A DNA stretch of 64,000 bases. Source: Haloarcula marismortui ATCC 43049. GTDB taxonomy: Archaea; Halobacteriota; Halobacteria; Halobacteriales; Haloarculaceae. Below are positions 43,318-51,742 of the stretch, in pieces. The notes below the pieces were generated by a model that saw nothing but the letters and a program-made list of their open reading frames with translations, was not told the DNA's origin and made no database searches. Each line of letters starts with the position of its first letter. The first letter of the stretch is position 1. The position numbers were made by a program, and so were the translations under genes. Where the stretch lies: positions 1,488,001-1,552,000 of the forward strand of contig NC_006396.1 in the NCBI RefSeq assembly GCF_000011085.1, read 5' to 3'.

Positions 43318-44232
43318 ATGCTATCGAGGGGGAAGCGACTGGGATATGCAGCCTACGAGCGATTGCTCCAGTGGGAACTGTCTGGAACGCCGGACCACGT
43401 CGCAGTCATTATGGACGGGAACCGAAGATACGCTGAAAAGCAGGGCACAAAAAAACAGGAGGGCCACAAAGAAGGAGCCCAAACGACGGAGGCACTGTTG
43501 AACTGGTGCGACGAACTCGGCATTCGTGAGGTGACGCTGTACACGTTCTCGACGGAGAACTTCGACCGCGACCCCGAGGAACGCGAACACATCTTCGACC
43601 TCGTCGAACAGAAGCTCCGAACATTTGCCGACGCCGACCGGGTCCACGAGGCCGGCGTGTGTATCCGCGCCATCGGCGAGACGGAGATGTTACCCGAGCG
43701 GGTCCGAGACGCTATCGACTACGCTGAGGGACGAACGGCGCAGTACGACCAGCTCAATCTCAACATCGCGCTGGCCTATGGCGGCCGGGCCGAGTTGCTC
43801 GGTGCGGCCCGCGACGTTGCCGCTGCTGTCGAGAACGAGACCCTTGACCCGACGGACGTCTCTGCGGAAACCATCGAAGAGCGGCTTTACGAGGGGCCGA
43901 CCCGCGACGTTGATCTCATCGTTCGAACCGGCGGTGACGAACGCACCTCGAACTTCCTGCCGTGGCACGCCAACGGCAACGAGGCCGCCACGTTCTTCTG
44001 TACGCCCTACTGGCCCGAATTCCGGAAGGTCGACTTCCTGCGAGCGATCCGAACGTACCAGAACCGCGAGGATTCCTGGCGGACGACCCGTGCCGAGCGG
44101 TCGCTGGCACTGGTTCGTGCCATCGAGCAATCGGAGCTACCGACGGCCAAGCGGATGCTCGGGCGATTCCGTGACGCGCTCCCGAGTACCGAACGCGAGC
44201 AACTCGACGAAGAGTACGACCTCGCGGACTGA
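43318..44232 (+). CDS. uppS: Cis-prenyltransferase, catalytic subunit-like
   Basis: A 304-residue Z-prenyl diphosphate synthase that elongates allylic diphosphates to polyprenyl (dolichyl-type) diphosphates. The catalytic motif VIMDGNRRYAEKQG (Asp33) and RTGGDERTSNF are present. However, the SELYF-like segment reads AATFF, and the C-terminal RxG motif aligned with the partner at 44237-44845 is replaced by EDSW. ATG 43318 is supported by a TATTGAG box about 25 bases upstream; GTG 43297 and ATG 43306 are alternatives. Confidence 0.92.
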   Translation: MLSRGKRLGYAAYERLLQWELSGTPDHVAVIMDGNRRYAEKQGTKKQEGHKEGAQTTEALLNWCDELGIREVTLYTFSTENFDRDPEEREHIFDLVEQKLRTFADADRVHEAGVCIRAIGETEMLPERVRDAIDYAEGRTAQYDQLNLNIALAYGGRAELLGAARDVAAAVENETLDPTDVSAETIEERLYEGPTRDVDLIVRTGGDERTSNFLPWHANGNEAATFFCTPYWPEFRKVDFLRAIRTYQNREDSWRTTRAERSLALVRAIEQSELPTAKRMLGRFRDALPSTEREQLDEEYDLAD

Positions 44233-44236
44233 CCTC

Positions 44237-44845
44237 CTAGCGGCCAAATCGCCGCTGTCGCTCCTGATAATCCCGCAACGCCCGCAAGTAATCCCGAAGC
44301 CGGAAGTTCTGCCAGTTCACGTCAGTGAAATACAGCTCCGAATACACGGACTGCCAGATCATGAAATCGGAGAGCCGCTCGGCCCCGGTCTTGATCACCA
44401 GATCCGGGTCGGTCGGAAAGACGAGATGCTCCTCGACCGCGGCCTCGTTGATGTCGCTCGGGTCGAGTGAGCCCGTATCGACGTCTTCTGCTAGTTTCTG
44501 GACGGCCGTCGCGAACTCTGACTGGCCGCCGAGTCCGATTGAAATCTGAATCGGGGCGTCGGCCGTCGTCTCGTCGTCCGGTACTCTGACCGCTATCTCC
44601 CGTGGCGCGGTGACACTTTCGAGTTCACGCTGCAGCGTCGGGATCGCTTCCTCGTCGAGGACACTCACGTAGACGACGACGGTGTCGGTGCCGTACTGGA
44701 CGGCCCAGTCGAAAAAACGCTCTAAGGTCCGGTACGCGCCGTCTCCAAGCAGATCCCGCTCCGTAATCACCAGCGCGACCGTCTCGGGCAGGTCGGCGTC
44801 GCTGCGCCGAACGCGCGTTGCGAGATATCGGTCATATAGTCCCAC
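44237..44845 (-). CDS. Cis-prenyltransferase homologue lacking the catalytic Asp
   Basis: A 202-residue relative of UppS. At the catalytic position VITERDLLG replaces VIMDGNRR, so it should not start catalysis alone. It does retain the classical DLVIKTGAERLSDF and SELYFTDVNW segments and ends RRFGR, which contains the RxG motif essential in the NgBR/Nus1 subunit of eukaryotic cis-prenyltransferase. GTG 44845 (GLYDRYLATR) is preferred because a TATA-like GATTTACT lies 27 bases upstream; GTG 44881 adds 12 residues. It converges with uppS, 4 bases apart. Confidence 0.8.
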   Translation of the reverse strand: MGLYDRYLATRVRRSDADLPETVALVITERDLLGDGAYRTLERFFDWAVQYGTDTVVVYVSVLDEEAIPTLQRELESVTAPREIAVRVPDDETTADAPIQISIGLGGQSEFATAVQKLAEDVDTGSLDPSDINEAAVEEHLVFPTDPDLVIKTGAERLSDFMIWQSVYSELYFTDVNWQNFRLRDYLRALRDYQERQRRFGR

Positions 44846-44935
44846 GTCCGCCGGTATGCTGACAGCCCCAGTAAATCCCACGGTCCCTTCGACAGTTCGG
44901 AAAGGGTAAGTGCCTCTCGGGGATACCGGTGGGAC

Positions 44936-46294
44936 GTGACTGGCACAGTCCGTCGGGCAGGTGCGTTCGCCGCCGTGGGGACCCTCGCGGTCGCCGTTCC
45001 GGCCGCAACGGGCTTTCGCTCGCTCGAACTCGCGACTGTCGCCGCTATCGCCCCCTTCGTCCTCGTCGCCGCGCTCGGCGTGACGGTCATCGGGCAGGAC
45101 TCGCGGCTGTTCGACCTGTTCGCGCGCCCCGGTGACTACGAGGACGGGAAACTGTACGGGCTGGCAGCCTTCTCGCTTGCCGCCGCCGGCCTCGCGCTAC
45201 TTGCCGTCCGCTTCAGTCTGCCGGTGCCGATGTTCGTCGGCGTCGTTGTCATCGTCGCCTACGGAAACCTCGGCCAGCGGCTCGCATACACCGTCCGCTC
45301 CGACGAAGTGGTCGCAACCGCGGGCTTCGTCCTCGTCGGCTTCGTCGCCGGCGTCGCGGGGCAGGTGCTCGGAACGCGGATTCAGGCCGCCGTCGGTGAG
45401 GGAGCGGCCGTCGTCGACCTCCCGCTCGTGCTGTTTCTTGCCGCCAGCGGTGCGTTCGTCGCTGCACTGCTTCGCTCGGTCCTGTTTGAGCGGGACGACC
45501 CGCTGGTGATGCTCACCGTGGGACTGCTGCTGTGGCTGTTTTTCGAACTCGACCCGTCGGTGACGGCACGGCGCGTCGTCATCGCACTCGCCGTGACAGT
45601 ACTGCTCGGCTATCTCTCGTACGCGCTTGACACCGCATCCCTGCCGGGGATGCTCACTGGCGTCCTCCTCTCTTTTTTGACCATCGTGCTCGGCGGCTTC
45701 GGCTGGTTCGCCATGCTGATAACCTTTTTCGGGCTCGGTGGCCTCTCGACGAAGTACCGCTACGACGAGAAACTCGACCGCGGCATCGCCGAGGAGAACG
45801 AGGGCGCACGCGGGAGCGGGAACGTGCTCGCGAACTCCATCGTCGCGCTGTTCGCCGTCGTCGCGGCGGCGGCGAGTCCAAGCCATATCGCCGTCGACCC
45901 GCTCCTGTTCTTCTATGCCTTCGCCGGAGCCGTCGCCGCCGCGATGACAGATACGTTCTCCAGCGAGTTCGGCGGGCTCTACGACAACCCGCGGCTCATC
46001 ACGACGCTCAGGCCCGTCGAACCGGGTACTGACGGCGGCGTGACCTGGCAGGGCGTTGCCGCCGGGGCCGCCGGCGCGGGCATCATCGCCGGCATCGCCG
46101 CGCTCACGCAGGACATCAGCACAGTCGGCAGCGGCGTCATCCTCCTCTGTGGGCTGGTCGGCATGACCGTCGACAGCCTGCTGGGTGCGACTGTCGAGGG
46201 CTCGGTCGTCGGCAATCAGGGCGTCAATATGCTCGCAACCCTGGCGGCCGCGCTGACCGGCGCTGGCGTCGTGCTGACCGCCGGCCTCCTATGA
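44936..46294 (+). CDS. DUF92 membrane protein, prenyl-phosphate-kinase-like
   Basis: A 452-residue polytopic membrane protein. The C-terminal half is a DUF92/VTE6-type domain with the signature MTDTFSSEFGGLYDNPRLITT and PGTDGGVTWQG. Plant VTE6 phosphorylates phytyl phosphate, so the protein may phosphorylate a prenyl phosphate. The N-terminal 200 residues are extra helices. It starts with GTG 44936 near the two cis-prenyltransferase genes, consistent with a polyprenol job. The GNAT gene overlaps its stop (ATGA). Confidence 0.85.
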   Translation: MTGTVRRAGAFAAVGTLAVAVPAATGFRSLELATVAAIAPFVLVAALGVTVIGQDSRLFDLFARPGDYEDGKLYGLAAFSLAAAGLALLAVRFSLPVPMFVGVVVIVAYGNLGQRLAYTVRSDEVVATAGFVLVGFVAGVAGQVLGTRIQAAVGEGAAVVDLPLVLFLAASGAFVAALLRSVLFERDDPLVMLTVGLLLWLFFELDPSVTARRVVIALAVTVLLGYLSYALDTASLPGMLTGVLLSFLTIVLGGFGWFAMLITFFGLGGLSTKYRYDEKLDRGIAEENEGARGSGNVLANSIVALFAVVAAAASPSHIAVDPLLFFYAFAGAVAAAMTDTFSSEFGGLYDNPRLITTLRPVEPGTDGGVTWQGVAAGAAGAGIIAGIAALTQDISTVGSGVILLCGLVGMTVDSLLGATVEGSVVGNQGVNMLATLAAALTGAGVVLTAGLL

Positions 46295-46707
46295 TCCGGG
46301 AGGCTCGTTCCGAAGACGAGGTTCGACTCCGGGCTATTCAGACGAACGCGCTCGATGAGCCGTGGCCGGAACTCCTCGGCGTCGGAATCGATGGCCCGCC
46401 GCTCGTGCTAGTTCTCGATATCGGCGAACCGCTCGGCTACGCCTTGGTCGTGCCGGATCATCCGGTCGCATACTTAGCGGAGTTCGCCATCGCGCCCGGC
46501 AAACAGGGGCAGGGCCTCGGGACGACACTGATGAACGGGCTGCTGGACAGGCTCCGGACTAGTGGGTTCGAAACAGTGAGACTCACCGCACGCGCAGACG
46601 ACAACCGGGCACGCTCATTCTACGACGGGTTCGGATTTTCGGTCGCCGACGAGCTCCCCGACCACTACGACGACGGCGACGGGGTGCTGTTCGTTCGGGA
46701 CCTCTAA
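46291..46707 (+). CDS. GNAT acetyltransferase
   Basis: A 138-residue acetyltransferase. Motif A is LAEFAIAPGKQGQGLGTTLMNGLLD, in which the QGQGLG acetyl-CoA loop is clear, and motif B is RSFYDGFGFSVADE. It is translationally coupled (ATGA) to the DUF92 gene and its stop overlaps that of dnaG by 4 bases. Acceptor unknown, perhaps an N-terminal or small-molecule amine. Confidence 0.87.
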   Translation: MIREARSEDEVRLRAIQTNALDEPWPELLGVGIDGPPLVLVLDIGEPLGYALVVPDHPVAYLAEFAIAPGKQGQGLGTTLMNGLLDRLRTSGFETVRLTARADDNRARSFYDGFGFSVADELPDHYDDGDGVLFVRDL

Positions 46708-48041
46708 CTCTCGATACGGACCTGCACGGCCGTCGGCTGTTTGACATACTCGCCGTGGCCGGCAGCGACGACGACATCGACGCCGCGCTGGGCGGCAACG
46801 TCGAGGAGCTTCTGCGAGCAGTCGGCATCGATGACGACAGTTTTGGGAACGTCCTCGGTGGATTCAAGCAATGAAACAACGGCATCTGCGTCACCCTCCG
46901 CAAGCAGCGTCGCATCCTCGTCGACCAGCCTGGCGGTTCCGCTGTGGGTCTGAATAACGGCTTCGATGTGGTCCGAAAGCGAGGGGATAGTCGGTCCGTC
47001 GCCGTTTTCAGTCGTCTCCTCGTCGGTCGTGGCATCCGCCACAGCGGTTGCGTTTGAGTTGTCCACGACGCTCGTCGTCCCATCGGTTGTCTCGACCTTC
47101 GCCGACCCTGTCTGTGAGCTGGGCGATGGCTGGTTGTCAGCGGCGTCATCCGATGTCGCGGCCGCCACGGCACCGCCGTCGGCAGTGGTCGACTCCCCTG
47201 CCTGAGACATCTCCTCGCGGATGCTGTCGAGGCTCTTGGCGCTTGCGACCGTTTCGTACGGAACTTTGTCCCGTAGTGCCGACATCACCTCACTGCGTGA
47301 GAGGTCCTCGACGGACTTGTCGCTGGGAGTGACGGCAACGTAGTCCACGTCGCCGACCTGCGCGAGTTCCTTCAGGATGAGGTCCCCACCGCGGTCACCG
47401 TCGAGGAACGACGTGACCGTTCGACCGGCCGTCAGATCCGCAATAGCGTCGGGGACATCAGTTCCCTCGACTGCGACAGCGTTCTTGATGCCGTATTTGA
47501 GCAGTTGCATCACGTCCGAGCGCCCCTCGACGACGACAATCGCGTCGGAGTCAGCCACGCGTGGTCCAGCTGGGAGTCCTTCATAGTCGGTCACATCGGC
47601 GACTCGGACCTGCTGTCTGACCGTCTCGACGATGTCCGCGGTCTGGATGGACTTCTCCTCGAAGTCGTTCAGGAGTTCCGTCGCGCGCTCAACGACTTCG
47701 CGCCGCTTGGCGCTCCGTACGTCCTCGATCTCGGAAACTTCGATCTCGGCACGACACGGCCCCACCTGTTCGATGGTCTCCAGTGCCGCAGCGAGGATCG
47801 CTGTTTCGACCCTGTCGAGGCCGCTCGCGACGGTAATCTCTCCAAAAGACTGTCCGCCCTCGGAGCGTATCTCCACGTCGATGCGGCCGACCTTCTTCGA
47901 GTCCTGCAGGTCCCGCAGATCCAGTTCGTCACCGAGTAATCCTTCCGTCTGGCCGAACACCGCGCCGACGACATCGCTCCGCTCGACGACTCCCGCCGCC
48001 GTGATGTCGGCATGTATCAAATATTTCGCCGTATCTTGCAT
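46704..48041 (-). CDS. dnaG: Archaeal DnaG (Toprim) primase/exosome factor
   Basis: A 445-residue protein. The Toprim domain (about 170-255) shows the catalytic Glu in VVVEGRSDV and the Asp pair in FLDGDRGGD. The archaeal N-terminal domain precedes it, an acidic Ser/Thr/Asp linker (about 290-360) and a C-terminal domain follow. In archaea DnaG associates with the exosome as a poly(A)-binding factor and has been ascribed primase activity. Start ATG 48041. Confidence 0.95.
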   Translation of the reverse strand: MQDTAKYLIHADITAAGVVERSDVVGAVFGQTEGLLGDELDLRDLQDSKKVGRIDVEIRSEGGQSFGEITVASGLDRVETAILAAALETIEQVGPCRAEIEVSEIEDVRSAKRREVVERATELLNDFEEKSIQTADIVETVRQQVRVADVTDYEGLPAGPRVADSDAIVVVEGRSDVMQLLKYGIKNAVAVEGTDVPDAIADLTAGRTVTSFLDGDRGGDLILKELAQVGDVDYVAVTPSDKSVEDLSRSEVMSALRDKVPYETVASAKSLDSIREEMSQAGESTTADGGAVAAATSDDAADNQPSPSSQTGSAKVETTDGTTSVVDNSNATAVADATTDEETTENGDGPTIPSLSDHIEAVIQTHSGTARLVDEDATLLAEGDADAVVSLLESTEDVPKTVVIDADCSQKLLDVAAQRGVDVVVAAGHGEYVKQPTAVQVRIES

Positions 48042-48219
48042 GATTGTCCTGTTTTCCAGCCCGTCAACCGGTGTTCCGACGGACTGCTGTCACTATACTG
48101 ATGTTGGGTAGTACAGCGGAATAACCTTGCGCACGCGAGTCGAAATCAAACCTTCCCGCAGGTACGCGGCGCTCCGACACTGCCTCTGTATACCATTCTA
48201 TTCCCGAAAGGTCGGCCAC

Positions 48220-48930
48220 TCACCTCAGTAGCGGAGTCATGCCGTCGATACCGGCCTGAATGGCGTCAACCGGGTCCTCGGGGTTGTCGTGCTCGAAGAC
48301 CAGCCACTCAGTCCCCGCCTCGCGGGCTGCATCAACCACCCCCTGGAGCGGCACCACGCCGTCACCGAGAGCCGTCGGCTCTCCGTCCGCGGTCATGTCT
48401 TTGAGGTGGACGACAGGAACGCGCCCGTCGAGTCGCCGAATCAGTTCGACGGGGTCCTGTCCCGCCGCGTGCGCCCACCCGGCGTCGAACTCGAACCCGA
48501 TCGTCGTCTGGTCGACGAGCGCGTCGAAGGCGGTCCCGTCGCCGAGCGGGACGAACTCGTGGTCGTGGTTGTGGTACAGGAGCGGTCGGTCAAACTCCGC
48601 CGCAAGCATTTCGAGTAGCGTCGCCGTCGACTCGACTGCGCTCTCACTTGCGAAGTGATCGTCATCGAGATACGGGAGAACGAAATACGGCGCGTCAAGT
48701 GTCCGGACCTGATTGCCAACGGTGCGGGTGTCGGACTGCAGGTCTTCCAGTTGAACGTGGACGCCGGCAACGCCGAGTCCCGCCTCGTCGAGCGCGCGCC
48801 GGGACGCGCCCGGGTCGCCGATGCCGGCGAACTCCACGCCGTCGTAGCCCGCGGCGCTGATGCGGTCGAGTACGTCCGATAGCGGTTCCCGGAGTTCGCG
48901 GAGCGTCCAGAGCTGGATCGCTGTCTCCAT
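48220..48930 (-). CDS. Sugar phosphate isomerase/epimerase-like TIM barrel
   Basis: A 236-residue xylose-isomerase-like TIM barrel. Likely metal ligands include Glu in VEFAGIG, His in LLYHNHDHEF, Glu/Asp in FEFDAGWAH and His in VVHLKDM. The family covers xylulose, hydroxypyruvate and inosose enzymes, so the substrate cannot be fixed. The isolated position gives no pathway clue. Start ATG 48930. Confidence 0.85.
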   Translation of the reverse strand: METAIQLWTLRELREPLSDVLDRISAAGYDGVEFAGIGDPGASRRALDEAGLGVAGVHVQLEDLQSDTRTVGNQVRTLDAPYFVLPYLDDDHFASESAVESTATLLEMLAAEFDRPLLYHNHDHEFVPLGDGTAFDALVDQTTIGFEFDAGWAHAAGQDPVELIRRLDGRVPVVHLKDMTADGEPTALGDGVVPLQGVVDAAREAGTEWLVFEHDNPEDPVDAIQAGIDGMTPLLR

Positions 48931-48981
48931 ACCGTTGTTGCGAACGCTGTCATAAAATAACTGGACGGACTACCGGGACGC

Positions 48982-49326
48982 ATGGGATTCACTGAAACCG
49001 AGATCGATCCCGCACGATTCCTCGAAGACGTAGAGATGCGTATCGGCGAAATCGTCGACGTCGAACCGTTCCCCGAAGCCCGCAAAGACGTGTACAAGCT
49101 CGACGTGGCGTTTGGCGACGAAACGCGCCAGTCCGCCGCAGGGCTGACAGACGTGTACGATCCGGAGGACTTGCTCGGGTCGCAGGTCGTTGCCGTCGTC
49201 AACCTCGGGACGGTCTCAATCGCCGGCTTCGAGAGCGAGTGTCTGGTGACCGGGGTCGACAGCGAGGACGGCGTCGTCCACCTGACGCCCGAACGGGACG
49301 TCGAACCCGGGACTCGCGTGTATTGA
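48982..49326 (+). CDS. CsaA-like tRNA-binding-domain protein
   Basis: A 114-residue OB-fold protein of the tRNA-binding domain family, close to bacterial CsaA. Features: MRIGEIVDVEPFPEARKDVYKLDVAFG, then SAAGLTDVYDPEDLLGSQVVAVVNLG. CsaA was linked to chaperone or secretion support; the archaeal role is open. It is divergent from the sugar isomerase-like gene. Confidence 0.9.
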   Translation: MGFTETEIDPARFLEDVEMRIGEIVDVEPFPEARKDVYKLDVAFGDETRQSAAGLTDVYDPEDLLGSQVVAVVNLGTVSIAGFESECLVTGVDSEDGVVHLTPERDVEPGTRVY

Positions 49327-49401
49327 AGAATATAGTTCTTCAACGGCTGTCGGTGAAGGTTCGTTACCCATTAGTACCGCCAGCGGCTAGACTGTCGTAA
49401 T

Positions 49402-49611
49402 ATGAGTACAGTCAGGGCCGCTGGGTGGACAGTCGTCGCGCTCGTGTTGATGGCGCTGGCAGTGCCGTGGTTCCTCTGGGACACCAGCACGGTCGCGGCC
49501 GGACTGCCCGTATGGCTGTGGTGGCACGTTGGATGGATGGCGCTTGCGAGCGTCGTCTTTGCTGTCTTTGCGCGCACCGACTGGGGCCTCGGCGTCGAGG
49601 AGGTGAACTGA
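49402..49611 (+). CDS. DUF3311 small membrane protein
   Basis: A 69-residue protein with two helices and the motif WFLWDTST ... LPVWLWWHVGW typical of DUF3311. These are encoded directly before sodium:solute symporters and probably form part of the transporter; here the SSS gene starts 2 bases after its stop. Confidence 0.9.
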   Translation: MSTVRAAGWTVVALVLMALAVPWFLWDTSTVAAGLPVWLWWHVGWMALASVVFAVFARTDWGLGVEEVN

Positions 49612-49612
49612 C

Positions 49613-51139
49613 GTGGCCGATACTGCGCTCCAGTTGGGTATCGTCGGCGCGTACATGGTCGTCGCGCTCGCGGTGGGCGCAGTCGCCTACCGGCTCACCG
49701 AGCGCACCGCCGAGGACTACTACCTCGCAAGCCGGACGCTCGGCACGGTCGTGCTGTTGTTTACCACCTTCGCGACGCTACTGTCGGCGTTTACCTTCTT
49801 CGGCGGCCCGAACCTCGCGTTCAGCGCCGGCCCCGAGTGGATTCTCGTGATGGGACTGATGGACGGTATCATCTTCGCCGTCCTCTGGTACGTGCTGGGA
49901 TACAAGCAGTGGCTGGTCGGCAAGCGCCACGGCTACGTGACGCTTGGTGAGATGCTTGGCGACCGGTTCGGGTCGACGGCGCTCCGGGTTGTCGTCGCCG
50001 CTGTGAGCCTCGTCTGGCTGTTCCCGTACGTGATGCTCCAACAGAAGGGGGCCGGGCAAGCCATCGTCGGTCTCACGAACGGCGCGGTCCCGTTCTGGGT
50101 CGGAGCCGGCGGCATCACGCTGTTCATGATTCTCTACGTCGCGCTCTCGGGAATGCGTGGCGTCGCCTGGACCGACACGCTTCAGGGGCTGTTCATGCTC
50201 TCGCTGATCTGGGTCGCTGTCGCCTGGGTCCTCTCCGCTGTCGGCGGTGCGGGCGAAGCGACGGCCTTGCTGGCGTCCGAAGAGCCCGCGTTCGTCGGCC
50301 TTGGTGGCGGGCTCTACACGCCGCAGTACATCATCTCGACCGCGGTCAGCATCGCCTTCGGCGTGACGATGTTCCCGCAAATCAATCAGCGCTTCTTCGC
50401 CGCCGGGTCGAAGAAGGTGCTCAAGCGTACCTTTGCACTCTGGCCGGTGCTGGTCCTGCTCCTGTTCGTTCCGGCGTTCATGCTGGGGGCGTGGGCGGCC
50501 GGACTCGGCGTCACTGTCCCGGAAGGCGGCAACGTCATCCCGGCGCTGCTGGGCGAGTACACGCCGACGTGGTTCACCGCGCTGGTCATCGCCGGCGCGA
50601 TGGCCGCGATGATGTCCTCCAGCGACTCGATGCTGCTGTCGGGCTCGTCGTACCTCACACGAGACCTCTACCGGCCGCTGACCGGCCGCGGCGACGCCAG
50701 CGACGAAGAGACTGACCGCCGCGAGGCACTCGTCGCCCGCGTCGGCGTTGTCGTGTTTGCCACCCTCTCGTTCGTTGCGAGCCTCTACACGCCGGGGACG
50801 CTGGTCCAGATTGGCGACACGGCCTTCAGCGGCTTCGCACAGCTTACCGTTCCCGTCGCACTCGCGCTGTACTGGCAGGGAACGACGCGTTCGGGGATGT
50901 ACGCCGGCGTGGTCGGGAGTCAGGTGTTCTACGGCCTGCACGTCTTCCCCGTGCTTGCGACGGTTGGAGGGCTGTTCGGTCTCGACGTTGCCCTGCCGAC
51001 GGCGTACTTAGGCTGGACGCCGGGCATCGTGGGCATCTTGGTTGGTCTCGTGTTGACGGTCACTGTCTCGCTGATGACTGCCCCCGCGGCAACCGAGGAC
51101 CGCACCGCATACGCCGTCTCCGGCGTCGAAAGCGACTGA
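49613..51139 (+). CDS. Sodium:solute symporter (SSS)
   Basis: A 508-residue transporter with about 13 helices of the SSS/SLC5 family. The N-terminal DYYLASRTLG and the later SSDSMLLSGSSYLTRDLYRP segment are characteristic, and the protein belongs to the group with a DUF3311 partner. Substrate (acetate, pantothenate, proline or another) is unknown. GTG 49613 start. Confidence 0.93.
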   Translation: MADTALQLGIVGAYMVVALAVGAVAYRLTERTAEDYYLASRTLGTVVLLFTTFATLLSAFTFFGGPNLAFSAGPEWILVMGLMDGIIFAVLWYVLGYKQWLVGKRHGYVTLGEMLGDRFGSTALRVVVAAVSLVWLFPYVMLQQKGAGQAIVGLTNGAVPFWVGAGGITLFMILYVALSGMRGVAWTDTLQGLFMLSLIWVAVAWVLSAVGGAGEATALLASEEPAFVGLGGGLYTPQYIISTAVSIAFGVTMFPQINQRFFAAGSKKVLKRTFALWPVLVLLLFVPAFMLGAWAAGLGVTVPEGGNVIPALLGEYTPTWFTALVIAGAMAAMMSSSDSMLLSGSSYLTRDLYRPLTGRGDASDEETDRREALVARVGVVVFATLSFVASLYTPGTLVQIGDTAFSGFAQLTVPVALALYWQGTTRSGMYAGVVGSQVFYGLHVFPVLATVGGLFGLDVALPTAYLGWTPGIVGILVGLVLTVTVSLMTAPAATEDRTAYAVSGVESD

Positions 51140-51241
51140 GACGCGTTCGGTCCGGTACCGACCGTTCACCGTGACAACCACCGGACGGCGGCCACCGTCG
51201 GACATGTAAACCTACAAAAGCATCCAGTCCAATACACAGGT

Positions 51242-51673
51242 ATGGACTCCGATAAGAACGTCGGCGGTCGCGACCGCCTGATCCGAGCGGTGCTGGCAGT
51301 CGTCCTGACAATTGTCTCCCTGCGCTGGCTTCGCAGCGGGAAGCGCAAGCGCGGCCTGCTCGCTGGAATCGGCGCGCTCGGCCTGGGCTTCAACGCCTCG
51401 ACGGGCTACTGCGGATTCAACGACACGCTCGACATCGACACGACGAGCGGGAGCGACGACGACGTGTTTGCACCGAGCGGCGCGGACGACGAGCCGGCAG
51501 CCGACGAGTCGACGGACGTGAGCGTAGACTTTACGTCCGCCGACGACACCGAAACCGCGAACGGCCACGCTAGCGGCGAGCTGACCTGTGCCGTCTGCGA
51601 GGACCCTATTGTTCCCGGGGAGCGCCGTGGGCCGAACGATGAAGGCGCTATCGTCCACGAGACCTGCGAGTAA
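51242..51673 (+). CDS. DUF2892-type membrane protein with C-terminal zinc knuckle
   Basis: A 143-residue protein. The first 60 residues hold NVGGRDRLIRAVLAV and two short helices as in DUF2892/YgaP-tail proteins; then an acidic disordered linker and a C-terminal CAVCEDPIVPG...HETCE motif that could bind zinc (CxxC and a His/Cys pair). The combination of domains is unusual to me. Function unknown. Confidence 0.7.
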   Translation: MDSDKNVGGRDRLIRAVLAVVLTIVSLRWLRSGKRKRGLLAGIGALGLGFNASTGYCGFNDTLDIDTTSGSDDDVFAPSGADDEPAADESTDVSVDFTSADDTETANGHASGELTCAVCEDPIVPGERRGPNDEGAIVHETCE

Positions 51674-51742
51674 CGCGCCGGGATAAACGCTCAGCAGCCC
51701 GAGTCTGGTTCTTTTTATAATCACCGTCCCAGTCTTTCACAT

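Noticed and set aside
49778..50941. A 387-codon minus-strand frame opposite the SSS transporter
   Set aside because: Its composition is a charged, Arg/Glu/His-rich mix from the complement of a membrane protein; the transporter frame is unambiguous.
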